DNA of 64,000 nucleotides from Monocercomonoides exilis (lineage: Eukaryota; Preaxostyla; Oxymonadida; Polymastigidae), in assembly GCA_001643675.2 (NCBI GenBank), contig LSRY02000008.1:1003501-1067500 (forward strand). Direction: 5' to 3'. A program made the position numbers and the translations under genes. This document shows, one piece after another, positions 33,964 through 44,902 of this stretch. How positions within the stretch are numbered: position 1 is the stretch's first letter; every line of letters begins with the position of its first letter. Under the pieces are notes generated by a model. That model did no database searches and had not been told where the DNA came from. It saw only the letters and a list, made by a program, of their open reading frames with translations.

Positions 33964-35621
33964 ATCAAAACCTTAAAAGAAAAAATGAAAATACTTGTTG
34001 AAGAAAAAAGAAAAGCAGGGCAGAAAAAATTAAAGCATACGATGTTATCTTTTCAACACAGAAAATACATGAATAAATTAGAACGAATGGCACATATTGT
34101 GTATGATGGCGTCGTCAGGATCACAGACGCCAACAAATCTAAGCAAATCAGCCGCAGCAGCATTAAAAACGCAGTTCGGGCGTTGCGAACAAAAAGTGAA
34201 GTTGGAAAACCAGGGAGACTGCAGGCAATCAGCAAAGAGAAGGAAGAAACAGTTCTGGATGTGATCAAAATTGATTCTGTTTGTGGGAGCAGTTTAACAA
34301 TGAAGAAAACAAGTGAATTGGTTTGTGCAAGTTTTTTATTGAAACAATTCCATTTTTTCTTTTGAAGGAAAATGTTTTAAATGATGCGAAAAACGAAAAC
34401 GAGACTAATTAAAAAGTTTCGAATTCAGCAGTATTTGAATTTCAATAGCGACATCCCGATTTGAAAAAAAGCAAAACGAAAAGTTTAGACATAAATCGGC
34501 TGGCTGTGTCATGCAAAAGTGTGATGAAGCCCTGGCATCAAATGGTAACAGAATCACATGAAAAAAATCATTACACACCTTCATTAATATTTAACGTTGA
34601 TGAATCATCTTTGCGTATCCCTTCTTCTGCCAGAATTAGTGTAATTCATCCATCCAACCAAAGCGCTGGGTACAGTAAGGAAGCGCAAAGAATGGACAAT
34701 GCAACATTTGCTGCTGCCGTGGCTGTTGATGGTTATTCATTGCCTTGCATCATTCTCTGGCCAAGTGTTAAACAACCGGACGAACTGAAGCCTCTGCTCT
34801 CTCCAACTCTGGACATCTGGCCTAACAAAAGTGGCTGGATGGACAAGCAAAACTTCAAGAAATATACAGAAACAGTTCTCCTCCCTTCCATCGTTGAAAG
34901 AAGAAAGCACATGTCATTTGAAACAGAGAAATGCCTTCTTTTCATCGACTCTCATTTTTCTCGCGGGGATCCTTCAATTTGGAAAGCCTTTTCAGAAAAT
35001 TACATAGATGTCGTAACACTCATCCTCCACAGCACTCATTTGTCTCAGCCCCTCGAAAGAGGAGTATTTGCCACTCTCAAAACTTCTCTTTCTTCATCAT
35101 TTGATGTTCCATCATCTACTTCATCGTCTGCTTCAAGAAAAGCACTTGTCGACGTGCTTCCTCAAGAAATTCACTCCGCTTTCACTCCTTCTGTAATTAA
35201 AAAAGCTGTTAAACAAAGCGGAGTCCTTCATTATACGTTCGGTCCGGTTCTTCGCAAACTACCGGAATCATCAAAATACTCTCTTCCTTCCCATCGGAAC
35301 CGTTTCGATTATTTTGGAATGTTAATTACAAAAAAAGAACTTCTCGAAGATTGGGAAAGATTTTTAGGGAGAAATGAAGAAAAGGAGAATAAAAAAGACA
35401 TGAAACAGGTGATAGAAAACGAAAAAGATGAAATGATTGAATTCAAACATAAAATCAAAAGAAAACGCTCTGACGTTATTTTTGATGAACCAAACGAAGA
35501 GGAAAACGAAGAGATGCAAAGAAAACCAGGAAAAAGAAAGATAATTCGAAGAATTGATTCTTCTTTTTTATTTAATAAAATTTTTCTAAAATTTTCACTT
35601 CAAAAATATGTGTCAAAATAA
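33964..35621 (+). pseudogene. Pogo/Tigger-like (DDE_1) transposase, broken in the linker
   Basis: N-terminal DNA-binding half (33985-34340): a basic segment, then VGKPGRLQAISKEKEETVLD and MKKTSELVCASFLL, the pattern of a CENP-B/psq-type helix-turn-helix with a 'G+P..L' loop. Catalytic half (34461-35621): SLIFNVDESSLRIPSSARIS (first Asp), TFAAAVAVDGYSLPCIILWP, CLLFIDSHFSRGDPSIWKAF (second Asp) and THLSQPLERGVFATLK, where Glu replaces the usual Asp of 'QPLD.G'. An acidic/basic tail follows. Between the halves the frame shifts near 34350 and then carries TAA (about 34409) and TAG (about 34446), although the residues around them (KVSNSAVFEF, RHPDLKKSKTKSL) still read as transposase. No intron removes both stops cleanly. 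The catalytic part alone is fully open, so inactivation looks recent. Confidence 0.75.
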
Positions 35622-36333
35622 AAAAAATGGGTTGGGGTTAAATGATAACCTTATATTGATCGACCTAACAAAAATTCATATCATTATTTTCGAAAATTGA
35701 TGTTGAGATTCTTTCTTGTTAATGAAGAGAATTTTATTCTGATTTCTAAATGAAATAAATTGAAAATATACGAATGGAGCTTGGGAGAAGACAAAAAGTG
35801 AAATAGACATGCAAAAGAAAAGAATGGGGAATATATATCAGTTTGCTGCAAAGAAGAAAGAAACTGAAAACGAAAATAAGTTATAGTTGAATGTCAAACA
35901 TATTTTGAGAATAATTGTCTTTTTGAAATCATCTATCAATGGATCATTGGGTTATGAATGATGAAAAGAAATGAATTTCTGAAAAAAAACAAATTGACTG
36001 AACAAAAGAAAAGAAAAGAACTTGAATAAAGAGAAGATGCTTGCAGAATGGAAGAGGATCAAGACCCAATGCTTCAATTGCAAAATAATCTTGCGCCATG
36101 AAGAAAAATAATGAAGGCCATCACCAACAAATATGATGGAGATTCTTCTGTTTATCGAGAGTGAAACATCAAAAGGAAATATATTTATTCGTTTGGATGT
36201 TATAAAAAGATTTGCATATGCAAAGAAACTTGTATTCTTTCACCCAAACGAGATTTGGAGAAGAAGGAGAAGAAGAGGAAGAGGAAGAAGAGGAAGAGGA
36301 AGAGGAAGAGGAGAAGAAGATGAGGAAGAGGAA
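35622..36333. other. Transposon right flank and intergenic
   Basis: 35630-35660 has a GGTTGGGGTTAAATGATAAC motif, similar to the reverse complement of 18862-18900, possibly the terminal repeat. The remainder is AT-rich; 36250-36330 is GAAGAGGAAGAG repeats. No gene seen. Confidence 0.5.
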
Positions 36334-36651
36334 GAGGAAAAAGAATCATCAATTTTTGTTGTGTTTATTTGATGATTGGGAGATGAACTTTCCAAATTAG
36401 CATACATATTGTGGGGGCTGTGTGTTTGTGAAGTGGAATGCTTGGAAAGCACACGTTGTGGAATAGATTCAGAACGAGGAAGAGGAGGAAAATGAGAATA
36501 TGAATTGGAGGAAGGAAACAAAGTGGAAGAAGAAGAAGAGAAAGAAAAAGAAGGTGGAGAAGGAAAAGATGATGAAAAGTCGAATGAAAAAAATATTCTT
36601 GAATAACATTCAATTGTCAATCATTCATTGAATTCACAATCTTCTTCTTCT
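36334..36651. repeat. 317-bp direct repeat, copy B
   Basis: Same sequence and orientation as 15526-15842 with few substitutions (for example TCAATTTTTGTT for TCAATTCTTGTT). The minus-strand frame is preserved here too. Confidence 0.8.
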
Positions 36652-36710
36652 TCTCTCAAAAAAACCTCCAAATCCGAAAAACAAGAACAAAAAAAGATTT
36701 TATTTCTCCC

Positions 36711-37157
36711 TTGCCATTTTCCAATTGCAAAAAGAATCTTGTCTTTCTTTCGAGAATGCACAAGTTTTCATCTCGTTTCATAAATCCGAATGTTTCAAAA
36801 TCATCACATTCATCTTCTTCTTCCTCTTCTTCCTCTTTTTCCTCATCTCCTACCCTTCCTCTTCCGCCTCCTATTTCTTTTTCTTCTTCTTCTTCTCTTT
36901 CTCCATCTTCACTTTCTTCCTCTTCTTCTTCTTCTTTTTCATTTACCCTTCTCTTTCCTGCTTTCTCCAACATTTCGTCCTTCATCCAGTCATCCTCCCG
37001 CCTTGCCACTGGCCTTTTGTCGATTTCAATATTTTCCGCTCAGAAACTTGAAGCAACAATTAAATTGGCGAAGATGCAGAATGAAGAAGTGAGCATGTAT
37101 TTTAAGTATTGCTCCCTTCTCTCTAATACCGGTTTCACTCATTTCTGCAGTGCATAA
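36711..37157 (+). other. Possible Ser-rich exon with folded C-terminal end
   Basis: Open for 148 residues: FSSRFINPNVSKS, a long Ser-rich run, then FSNISSFIQSSSRLATGLLS and QKLEATIKLAKMQNEEVSM, which look like genuine coding. It begins soon after direct repeat B. It may be an exon of an otherwise decayed gene; the minus-strand Glu-rich frame is its mirror. Confidence 0.3.
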
Positions 37158-37491
37158 ACACCCATCCGAAGCAACAAATCCCTCTTTTCACTCAACTTCA
37201 ACAAATCCTCTCTCTCTCTCTCTCTTTCTTTTCCTTTTCTCCTCTTCTTAAATGTTTGAAAATTCTGATTGAAATAGAATGTGGAGATTTGACAGATCCA
37301 ATTTTGATTATTATTCATTATTTGATTTCATTGTTGTTCTTTTCCTTTTTATTTTAGTTTTGTTGCAAATGTTAGATATGAAAAAAAGACTTTTTCAAAA
37401 AGCAACTCAATTAATTATTGAAGAATGAAATGATAAAAATAAAAGAATATATATAATTTTTGAGTTACAGAATAAATAACGTCTCTTTAAC

Positions 37492-38806
37492 TCAAACATT
37501 TATAGAATAATCCGAAAAGCTCAACGATAAATAATCATGATATTTTTCGTTGAGAAAATCAAAGGTTTCATGAAAACTGGTGATGGTATCTTCATATCCT
37601 TCTTCTTCCATCTTTTCTAAAACCTTCCTTTTCGTTGCCTTTCTTTTAACTTCTTCCATTTTGTTATCCGTCTTTTTTTTCAATTTCTTCGAAACATTCA
37701 AAAAGAAATGCAAGTATTTACTTAATATTTTGTCTTTCAATGTTGATTGATGAATTTCCTCCAAAACAGAACCAATAGCACCACTATTCAGCAAGTCTTC
37801 AATTTCAACAGCTACGATCACAGCTGCTTCTCTAAAATAATAAATGCACCAATTGCTAATTTCTTTGTTATTTTCTCTTGCTGCTCGAAATACTTGAACA
37901 ATTCTGCCGATTAGCCCAACAGATTCTTCATTCCTCTCTTGGTACAAGGATAAGAAAAAGAAGATTGTGCTCAGCCATCTCCTTATTATCATAACTTTTT
38001 TTGATTCTTCTTTGCTCATTTCCTCTTCTTTCTTCTTCCAATCAACACTTCTTGTCAACTCTTCCAGTTCTCTTTTTGCTTCTCTTGCAAAACACAATTC
38101 ATTCTCAATCACCCCTTCAAGATCGTGATATTCGTAATGTCTACTCATCAGAAACTCCCAGGCAGACTGATAGGCAAGTTGTGCCAGATTGTGATGTTCC
38201 TGATGATATTGGATTATCTCTTTGATTTCATTCAAATACAGTTCTTTTAGCCCTTCCTAATAAAAATCGGAAAAAATCAATAACTTCAAAAATGAAATAA
38301 AAATAAACATACACTTAATTCAATATTGCTCAAAGCCAGCAAGGCAATTTCCACATCCTTTTGAACTTCCTCTGTTTCATCTTTCCTCGAGGCAACCTTC
38401 AGAATGCAGAGAATACAACTTGCTGATATAAATTCATATGAAGGCCTGCAGGTTAGCAAAAGATAGCATTCGCAAAGGTCAGTCGAAAGCCTTTCATCCT
38501 TTTCTTCTTTTTTCTCTTCTTCTACAATGATCATTTTCTCGAATCTTTTGTTCAATGAAGAATACTCAAAACCTGAAACCCACATGTTATTCAAAACGAT
38601 GCAATATCCAAGATGTTTCAGCAAATAAAAAGCATTTTCAATTTTCACTTCCCCTTCTTTAATCATTTCGTCCATTTCATTGAACCATTTTTTTGTGAAG
38701 ACAGATTTGAATTCTTCTTTATTCATTTCTTCAATTATTTCATTCATTTCAAGGATTTTCTGCTTCTGTTCGGTTTCGTTGCAATGTTCCAACTGTGAAA
38801 GCTTCT
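37492..38806 (-). CDS. EMNE multicopy-family protein, minus-strand copy
   Basis: Two exons, 38313-38806 and 37492-38256, join in phase 0 over a 56-bp intron (AGT|GTATGT ... TTATTAG). The acceptor at 38806 is in phase 1, as in the plus-strand copy. A short first exon is therefore expected upstream; AACGTTTCTG|GTATGC near 38897 is one candidate donor, but no ATG is certain. About 419 residues are visible with no stops: EKLSQLEHCNETEQKQ, KILEMNEIIEEMNKEEF, FTKKWFNEMDEMIKEG, STDLCECYLLL, DVEIALLALSNIELS, KELYLNEIKEIIQYHQEHHN, LAYQSAWEFLMSRHYEY, AKRELEELTRSVDWKKKEEE, IGRIVQVFRAARENNKEIS, FLNVSKKLKKKTD and EKMEEEGYEDTITSFHE. Function unknown. With normal GT-AG introns this is the best-preserved family member here. 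Confidence 0.7.
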
Positions 38807-39139
38807 CTAAAAAATTTGAAAAACCAACAGAGAAAAAATACACATTTATTTATTTTATCATTTGTTTCTGATAAATTCCAGCATACCCAGAAACGTTTGT
38901 GTTTTTGAATGTGGCTGCAAAATCGTAAAATTATGTCAAAACAACAAAAAAATTCATTTTCAGAATTATCACGTAATATTCGCATCAAAATAATTAAAAA
39001 TACTAAATAAAAATATAAAATAATAGCAGGAGTCTTAACCTCTTTTGCCATCAATGACTTTTGCCTCAAAACAATCAAATCAATGAAACAAAATTATCTT
39101 GTTTTTGTGCAAATTAATAAGGGTGACAAACCTATAATT

Positions 39140-39610
39140 TTATAAGTGAAGATTTTATATTGATGATGTGCTGCATTAAAGCTTTGTTTGTGCTGCTTAG
39201 GTGCACGACTGTAGATACACTCATGCAAGTTATGGCACCACAGAAGGGCAATAATTTTGTTAACAGATGGAGGAGCGAGTGGCTGTTTTCCAATATTGTT
39301 TGCGAAAAGTGAATTGGTGAGTAAAATTATATGAGATTTGAACTTGGTAATAAATTACAAAACATATGGCATAACGCTGGCTGCGATATTTTGATGAAAA
39401 ATAACTCAAGCAAGATGCAGAAAAAAAGCGAGGAGAATTTCAGAAAGATTGAATTGAACCTCTTGTTCATTTCGAGGGAAATGCGTTGCACTTGGCATAT
39501 CTTTTGCTCAGGACTTGCTTTATATGGTTTTTGGGTGGAAGATTTTCTTTGTGGAAAAGGAAAGGGAATTGAGGGGTTGGATAATGGAGGAAGCGAGTTG
39601 AGCAAAACAC
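39140..39610 (-). pseudogene. Relic of unknown gene, better-preserved partner of 24165-24480
   Basis: The minus-strand frame NNIGKQPLAPPSVNKIIALL, WCHNLHECIYSRAPKQHKQS and FNAAHHQYKIFTYKII is open for about 58 residues. Upstream, the peptide KAxPEQKICQVQRISLEMN-type sequence is separated by stops. The pairing with 24165-24480 covers both coding and flanking DNA. Protein family unknown. Confidence 0.5.
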
Positions 39611-41262
39611 TCAGCAGGCCTTAACAACAAACGCATTTCCATTTACGCGAAACACGTTGGAAAACTATCAGTAAAGACATGGCGTTGAATTAGTCTTTGA
39701 AAAAGAGTTGATTTCTTGGTTATTTGGATAATATAATCTTTCACTTGCATCATTATTAGATTCATTAATGATTTTCTGCTTTCGATGATTTTCTATGCCA
39801 GCGATTTGTTGTCTAGTTGTCTGAATTTTTTGAAGGAAGAGAGGCAATTTTGGAGAGCAAGAAAGCCAACTGGGCTGATAATTACCAATCCATTGGAGAT
39901 GAGAAAATATTTAAATACCAAAAAGATGGTTTGTTTTTTTTTTATTTCATTCATTTTTCTTTAATGACGTTCTTTTAGTGAATGCAAATTGACCATGAAC
40001 AGGAATGCCACGAAGAAAGAGAGAAATCTTTTGAACCTTTTTCAAAAGAGAAAGAAGTTTTGAGATTATTCATGTTTGGATTGCTTTCAACGACTTCATT
40101 CATGGCTTCCTCCATCTGTTTTGCATGTTACATAACCGGACAATGCTTAACATGAGCTTGCAAGAGAGAGAAAAGCAGTTTATTTGGCTTATTTGTTGAA
40201 AGCATTTGGAAGAAGCGACTCTTTTATCGGGGCTGATGAACTGGATGGGCATTCACATTCAAAAAGCATTCAACTTGTTTTGTGATTTGTCATAACTCTT
40301 TGCCATTTCAGAAAACTGTTTGATGGAAACATGCAACTGGAAGACTTTATAACAAGACTCACAATTTTGATGCAATTGGCAGAATTGGATGAAATGTGAA
40401 AGAAATTTAGAAATTGCAAGGGATTTTGAGTGGGAGTTGGAGTTGGAGAAATTCAAAGTGGAGAAGAGAAAAGAGGGAAGATGCAACGTTGGTCAAGAAA
40501 ACAAGGAAAAAATGGTTGTGAAGAAGAAAAGCGGCTTTGGGGAAGAAAAAAAGAGAAGATAAGATAGAACGAGTGGAAAACAATTTTCTGAGGGAAAGAG
40601 AGAATAATTAATTTGGAGAAAGAAAGAGAGAAAGAGAGAAAGAAAAGACGAACTGTCTTCTTTGAAGATTATTCCTTCACTTTTCATGTTGCGAAGACTG
40701 AAGAAAGCAGAAGAAAGGAAACAAAATAATCAGATGTTGGAATTGAGAAAAGAAGAAGAAAATATTTGAAATAATTATTCCGGCAAACGCCCGAAAAGAT
40801 GAGCCGAAAGGGAGAATTTTCATGGAGAAAAATGAATAAAGTGGATTAGAAGAAAAAGAAGAAGAAGATAAAAAGGCAAAAGCAGAGAAAATCAAGCAAA
40901 GAGAGATATTTCTCCGGATGATGCTTATTCTCCGGATTTAGTTCAAAAATATCAACAAGTGAGATTTTGAGGATATAAGCAGAAGACGGGAAGAATAATA
41001 GTAAAAAAAAGCAAAATGAAAAAGAAAAAGCATTTCATCAGATGATTAAAGCGAAGAAGGATAAAATTTTGACAGAGAAAAGAGAGATGGAGAGAAAAGA
41101 TTATCCTGTGAAAGATGAAGAAAGAAGGAAAAAGATGAATGGAGATGAGAGAAATGAAGAAGAAAGGAAAGGAAAATGGAAAAGATAAAGAGAAAGATAA
41201 GCAAAAGGTATAGCATATTTAAATCAATGAAACAACTACAATAAAACTCATGAAATAACATT
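39611..41262 (+). pseudogene. Weak traces of a decayed Lys/Glu-rich gene
   Basis: The plus strand holds charged peptides between many stops, for example DATLVKKTRKKW (40475), EDKIERVENNFLRERENN (40560) and KAFHQMIKAKKDKILTEKRE to NGDERNEEERKGKWKR (41030-41185). No continuous gene can be proposed and low complexity contributes, so this is a tentative call. Confidence 0.3.
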
Positions 41263-41298
41263 GCATTGAAATTTTCTTCATCGCCATCATCTTTTTCT

Positions 41299-41424
41299 TT
41301 GTTTTATTTCTTCTTCTTCTTTTTCTTCTTCTTCTTCTTCTTCTTCTTCTTCTTCTTCTTCTTCTTCTTCTTCTTCTTCTTCTTCTTCTTCTTCTTCTTC
41401 TTCTTCTTCTTCTTCTTCTTCCTG
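41299..41424 (+). repeat. (TTC)n microsatellite
   Basis: Nearly pure TTC run of about 125 bp just outside the right duplication arm. Confidence 0.9.
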
Positions 41425-42061
41425 CTAATCTGTTTCTTCTTCTTTTCAGTTGTCCAAGTGAATGAATGAATATTTATCCCTTCGATGTATTCTGCCACAC
41501 ACACACTCACACTCACTCACTCACTCACTCACTCACTCACTCACTCAACTCTTGATGCGGCTGATCCAAATGAATGCATCCCAGAAGCGATTTGAAATGT
41601 GAATGAAAAAATAAAAAAGAAATGAGTTGGTTATAACAAATATCTGAATTTAATCATTTTCATGTTTCTGAGAGTTTTGGTGCAAAAGCAAAAGAGCAGA
41701 AAATATAAGACTCAACATAATTTCACAGGTTTGCTATTTTTCACAACTTGGCTTTTCATTTTCATTCACAAAAAATTTGTTGAACGAACGTCAAAAGAAA
41801 TAAAAATATGAATAATTAACATTAAATTTTTTTTTGTTTTGAAAAAAATGTTTGAATAACAAAATGCAACACTGCCAAAAATCATGCAATCACTTTATGC
41901 TCATTTTTTCATTTATTTAAAGATGATAAACAGTATTTCAAAATTTTATTCTTTGATGATCAAATATATAATATATATTTCAAATAATAGTTTTTAACGA
42001 TTGACATTTTTTCTGCTTATATTGCAGGACGAGCAGCTAAACCTAAGCACTGAGCGATAAA

Positions 42062-44902
42062 ATGGAATGCGAAAAAGATATGCAAAAATTGAAAAGTGAT
42101 CCATTGAAAAGGGACGAGGATGGAAGAACAGAAGCAATGCGATGGATTGCTGAGAAAATGACAGAACCTCCATCGGGAATACGACATGATATTTCACTTG
42201 CTGATAATGACGGATGGACAATGGCCATGTTGTGGCTTCAATTTGTTCAAACAGAACCACCAGAATGGATGAGACACGATATCACACTTTCAAATGATAA
42301 TGGATGGACAATGGCCATGAATTGGATTCAGTTTGTTCAAACAGAACCGCCAGAATGGATGAGGCACGATATCACACTTAGAACCAAGAAAGAAAATACG
42401 ATGGCCATGTTCTGGGTTCAGTTTGTTCAAACAGAGCCGCCAGAATGGATGAGACACGATATCACACTAACCAATAAAGACGGATGGACAATAGCTATGA
42501 TATGGATTCAAGTCGTCAAGGCAGAACCTCCACAATGGATGAGACATGACGCAACACTAACTCAAAAGGATGGCTGGACTATGGCCATGTTATGGATTGA
42601 AAATGTAAAGACAGAACCCCCAGAATGGATGAGGCACGACATCGCACTCCGCAATAATTATGAGTCAACAATGGCAATGATATGGATTTATAATGTCAAA
42701 ACAGAGCCGCCAGAATGGATGAGGCACGATATCACACTAACCAATAAAGACGGATGGACTATGGCAATGAAGTGGATTCAAGTCGTCAAGAAAGAACCGC
42801 CAGAATGGATGAGACATGACATCACACTTACCAATAAGGATGGATACACAATGGCTATGTTCTGGATTGAATGCGTCAAGGCAGAACCTCCACAATGGAT
42901 GAGACATGACGCAACACTAACTCAGAAGGATGGTTGGACAATGGCCATGTTCTGGATTCAGTTTGTTCAAACAGATCCACCGGAGTGGATGAGGCATGAC
43001 ATCACACTTCGCAACAATAAAGGAGCAACAATGGCAATGATATGGATTTCAAATGTCAAAACAGAACCTCCAGAATGGATGAGACACAGTATCACAGTTT
43101 ATGATAAGAACGGATTAACAATGGCCATGCTTTGGATTCAAGACGTCAAAACAGAACCTCCAGAATGGATGAGGCATGACATCATTCTACGTAACAAAGA
43201 CGGCCCAACGATGGCGATGATGTGGATTCAAGTCGTCAAGAAAGAACCGCCAGAATGGATGAGACATGATATTGCACTTTCCGACGAGGATGGATACACA
43301 ATGTCGATGTTTTGGATTCAGTTTGTTCAAACAGAACCCTCAGAATGGATGAGACATGGCATTACACTTCGCGATAGCGGTGGAGAGACTATGGCCATGT
43401 TGTGGATTCACTTTGTCAAGATGGAGCCGCCAGAATGGATGAGGCACGATATCACACTTAGAACCAAGAAAGAAAATACGATGGCCATGTTCTGGATTCA
43501 GTTTGTTCAAACAGAGCCGCCAGAATGGATGAGACACGATATTACGCTTAGAACTGAGAAAGGAAATACAATGGCTATGTTTTGGATTCAAGAAGTCAAA
43601 ACAGAACCGCCAGAATGGATGAGACACGATATTACGCTTAGAACTGAGAAAGGAAATACAATGGCTATGTTTTGGATTCAAGAAGTCAAAACAGAACCGC
43701 CAGAATGGATGAGGCACGATATCACACTAACCAATAAAGACGGATGGACTATGGCAATGAAGTGGATTCAAGTCGTCAAGAAAGAACCGCCAGAATGGAT
43801 GAGACATGACATCACACTTACCAATAAGGATGGATACACAATGGCCATGTTCTGGATTCAAGACGTCAAAACAGATCCACCGGAGTGGATGAGGCATGAC
43901 ATCACACTTCGCAACAATAAAGGAGCAACAATGGCTATGATATGGATTTCAAATGTCAAAACAGAACCTTCAGAATGGATGAGACACAGTATCACAGTTT
44001 ATGATAAGAACGGATTAACAATGGCCATGCTTTGGATTCAAGACGTCAAAACAGAACCTCCAGAATGGATGAGGCATGACATCATTCTACGTAACAAAGA
44101 CGGCCTAACGATGGCGATGATGTGGATTCAGTTCACTGAAACTGAACCCCCAGAATGGATGAGACATTGTAATTCATTGAAAGATAAGAGAAGATGTACA
44201 ATGGCAGATTATTGGGAATTTTTTGTTGAAACTGAATTACCGGAATGGATGAAATTTGATGATACATTGAAAGACAAAAATGGACAAACGCCGGGAATGA
44301 GGTGGATTATTGAGAACAAGACAGAACCACCAGAGCGAATGCGACACGACTATACGCTTGCCGATAAGTTTGGACGAACAATGGCAATGCTGTGGATTGA
44401 GAATGTGAAGACAGAACCTCCAGAATGGACGAGACATAATAAGACGCAAAGCGATAAGGATGGGTGGACGATGGCAATGATATGGATTTGGGGTGTGAAG
44501 ACAGAACCACCGAGTTGGATGAGGCATGAAATCACTCTGCAAAACAAGGATGGATGGACGATGGCCATGCATTGGATTGCTCTTGTGAAAACAGAACCAC
44601 CCGAATGGATGAGACACAGCATCACAGTTTATGATAAGGATGGATGGACGATGGCAATGATATGGATTTGGGGTGTGAAGACAGATCCGCCAGAATGGAT
44701 GAGACACGCCATTTCACTTAGCGATAAGGAGGGGAAAACAATGGCTATGCTGTGGATTCAGTTTGTGAAAACAGAACCGCCAGTGTGGATAAGACATAGT
44801 TATTCGTTGAAGGATAAGAAAGGAAATACGATGGCAGATTACTGGAAAAGCGATGTCCAGGGTGCACTACCGGAATGGATGACGATTGATAAAACCGCAT
44901 GA
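42062..44902 (+). CDS. Giant 30-residue tandem-repeat protein (WMRHD repeats), right copy
   Basis: ATG at 42062, 946 residues and no stops, with about 31 units of the same 30-residue motif as the left copy. The first 60 and last 300 or so residues correspond almost residue for residue to the left copy, including the TPGMRWIIENKTEPP variant and the LPEWMTIDKTA end. The length difference is 360 residues. Two adjacent units at 43531-43620 and 43621-43710 look identical in DNA, a very recent duplication. A likely upstream acceptor (TATTGCAG at about 42027) suggests a 5' leader exon and transcription of both copies from conserved upstream DNA. Ankyrin-like register; no signal peptide, membrane segment or catalytic motif. 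Function unknown. Confidence 0.85.
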   Translation: MECEKDMQKLKSDPLKRDEDGRTEAMRWIAEKMTEPPSGIRHDISLADNDGWTMAMLWLQFVQTEPPEWMRHDITLSNDNGWTMAMNWIQFVQTEPPEWMRHDITLRTKKENTMAMFWVQFVQTEPPEWMRHDITLTNKDGWTIAMIWIQVVKAEPPQWMRHDATLTQKDGWTMAMLWIENVKTEPPEWMRHDIALRNNYESTMAMIWIYNVKTEPPEWMRHDITLTNKDGWTMAMKWIQVVKKEPPEWMRHDITLTNKDGYTMAMFWIECVKAEPPQWMRHDATLTQKDGWTMAMFWIQFVQTDPPEWMRHDITLRNNKGATMAMIWISNVKTEPPEWMRHSITVYDKNGLTMAMLWIQDVKTEPPEWMRHDIILRNKDGPTMAMMWIQVVKKEPPEWMRHDIALSDEDGYTMSMFWIQFVQTEPSEWMRHGITLRDSGGETMAMLWIHFVKMEPPEWMRHDITLRTKKENTMAMFWIQFVQTEPPEWMRHDITLRTEKGNTMAMFWIQEVKTEPPEWMRHDITLRTEKGNTMAMFWIQEVKTEPPEWMRHDITLTNKDGWTMAMKWIQVVKKEPPEWMRHDITLTNKDGYTMAMFWIQDVKTDPPEWMRHDITLRNNKGATMAMIWISNVKTEPSEWMRHSITVYDKNGLTMAMLWIQDVKTEPPEWMRHDIILRNKDGLTMAMMWIQFTETEPPEWMRHCNSLKDKRRCTMADYWEFFVETELPEWMKFDDTLKDKNGQTPGMRWIIENKTEPPERMRHDYTLADKFGRTMAMLWIENVKTEPPEWTRHNKTQSDKDGWTMAMIWIWGVKTEPPSWMRHEITLQNKDGWTMAMHWIALVKTEPPEWMRHSITVYDKDGWTMAMIWIWGVKTDPPEWMRHAISLSDKEGKTMAMLWIQFVKTEPPVWIRHSYSLKDKKGNTMADYWKSDVQGALPEWMTIDKTA
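43531..43710 (+). repeat. Two identical adjacent 90-bp units
   Basis: Units encoding RTEKGNTMAMFWIQEVKTEP repeat in tandem with no visible base difference, while most other neighbouring units differ. Confidence 0.8.

Noticed and set aside
41266-41516. Poly-Phe / poly-Lys open frames
   Set aside because: Product of a (TTC)n microsatellite.
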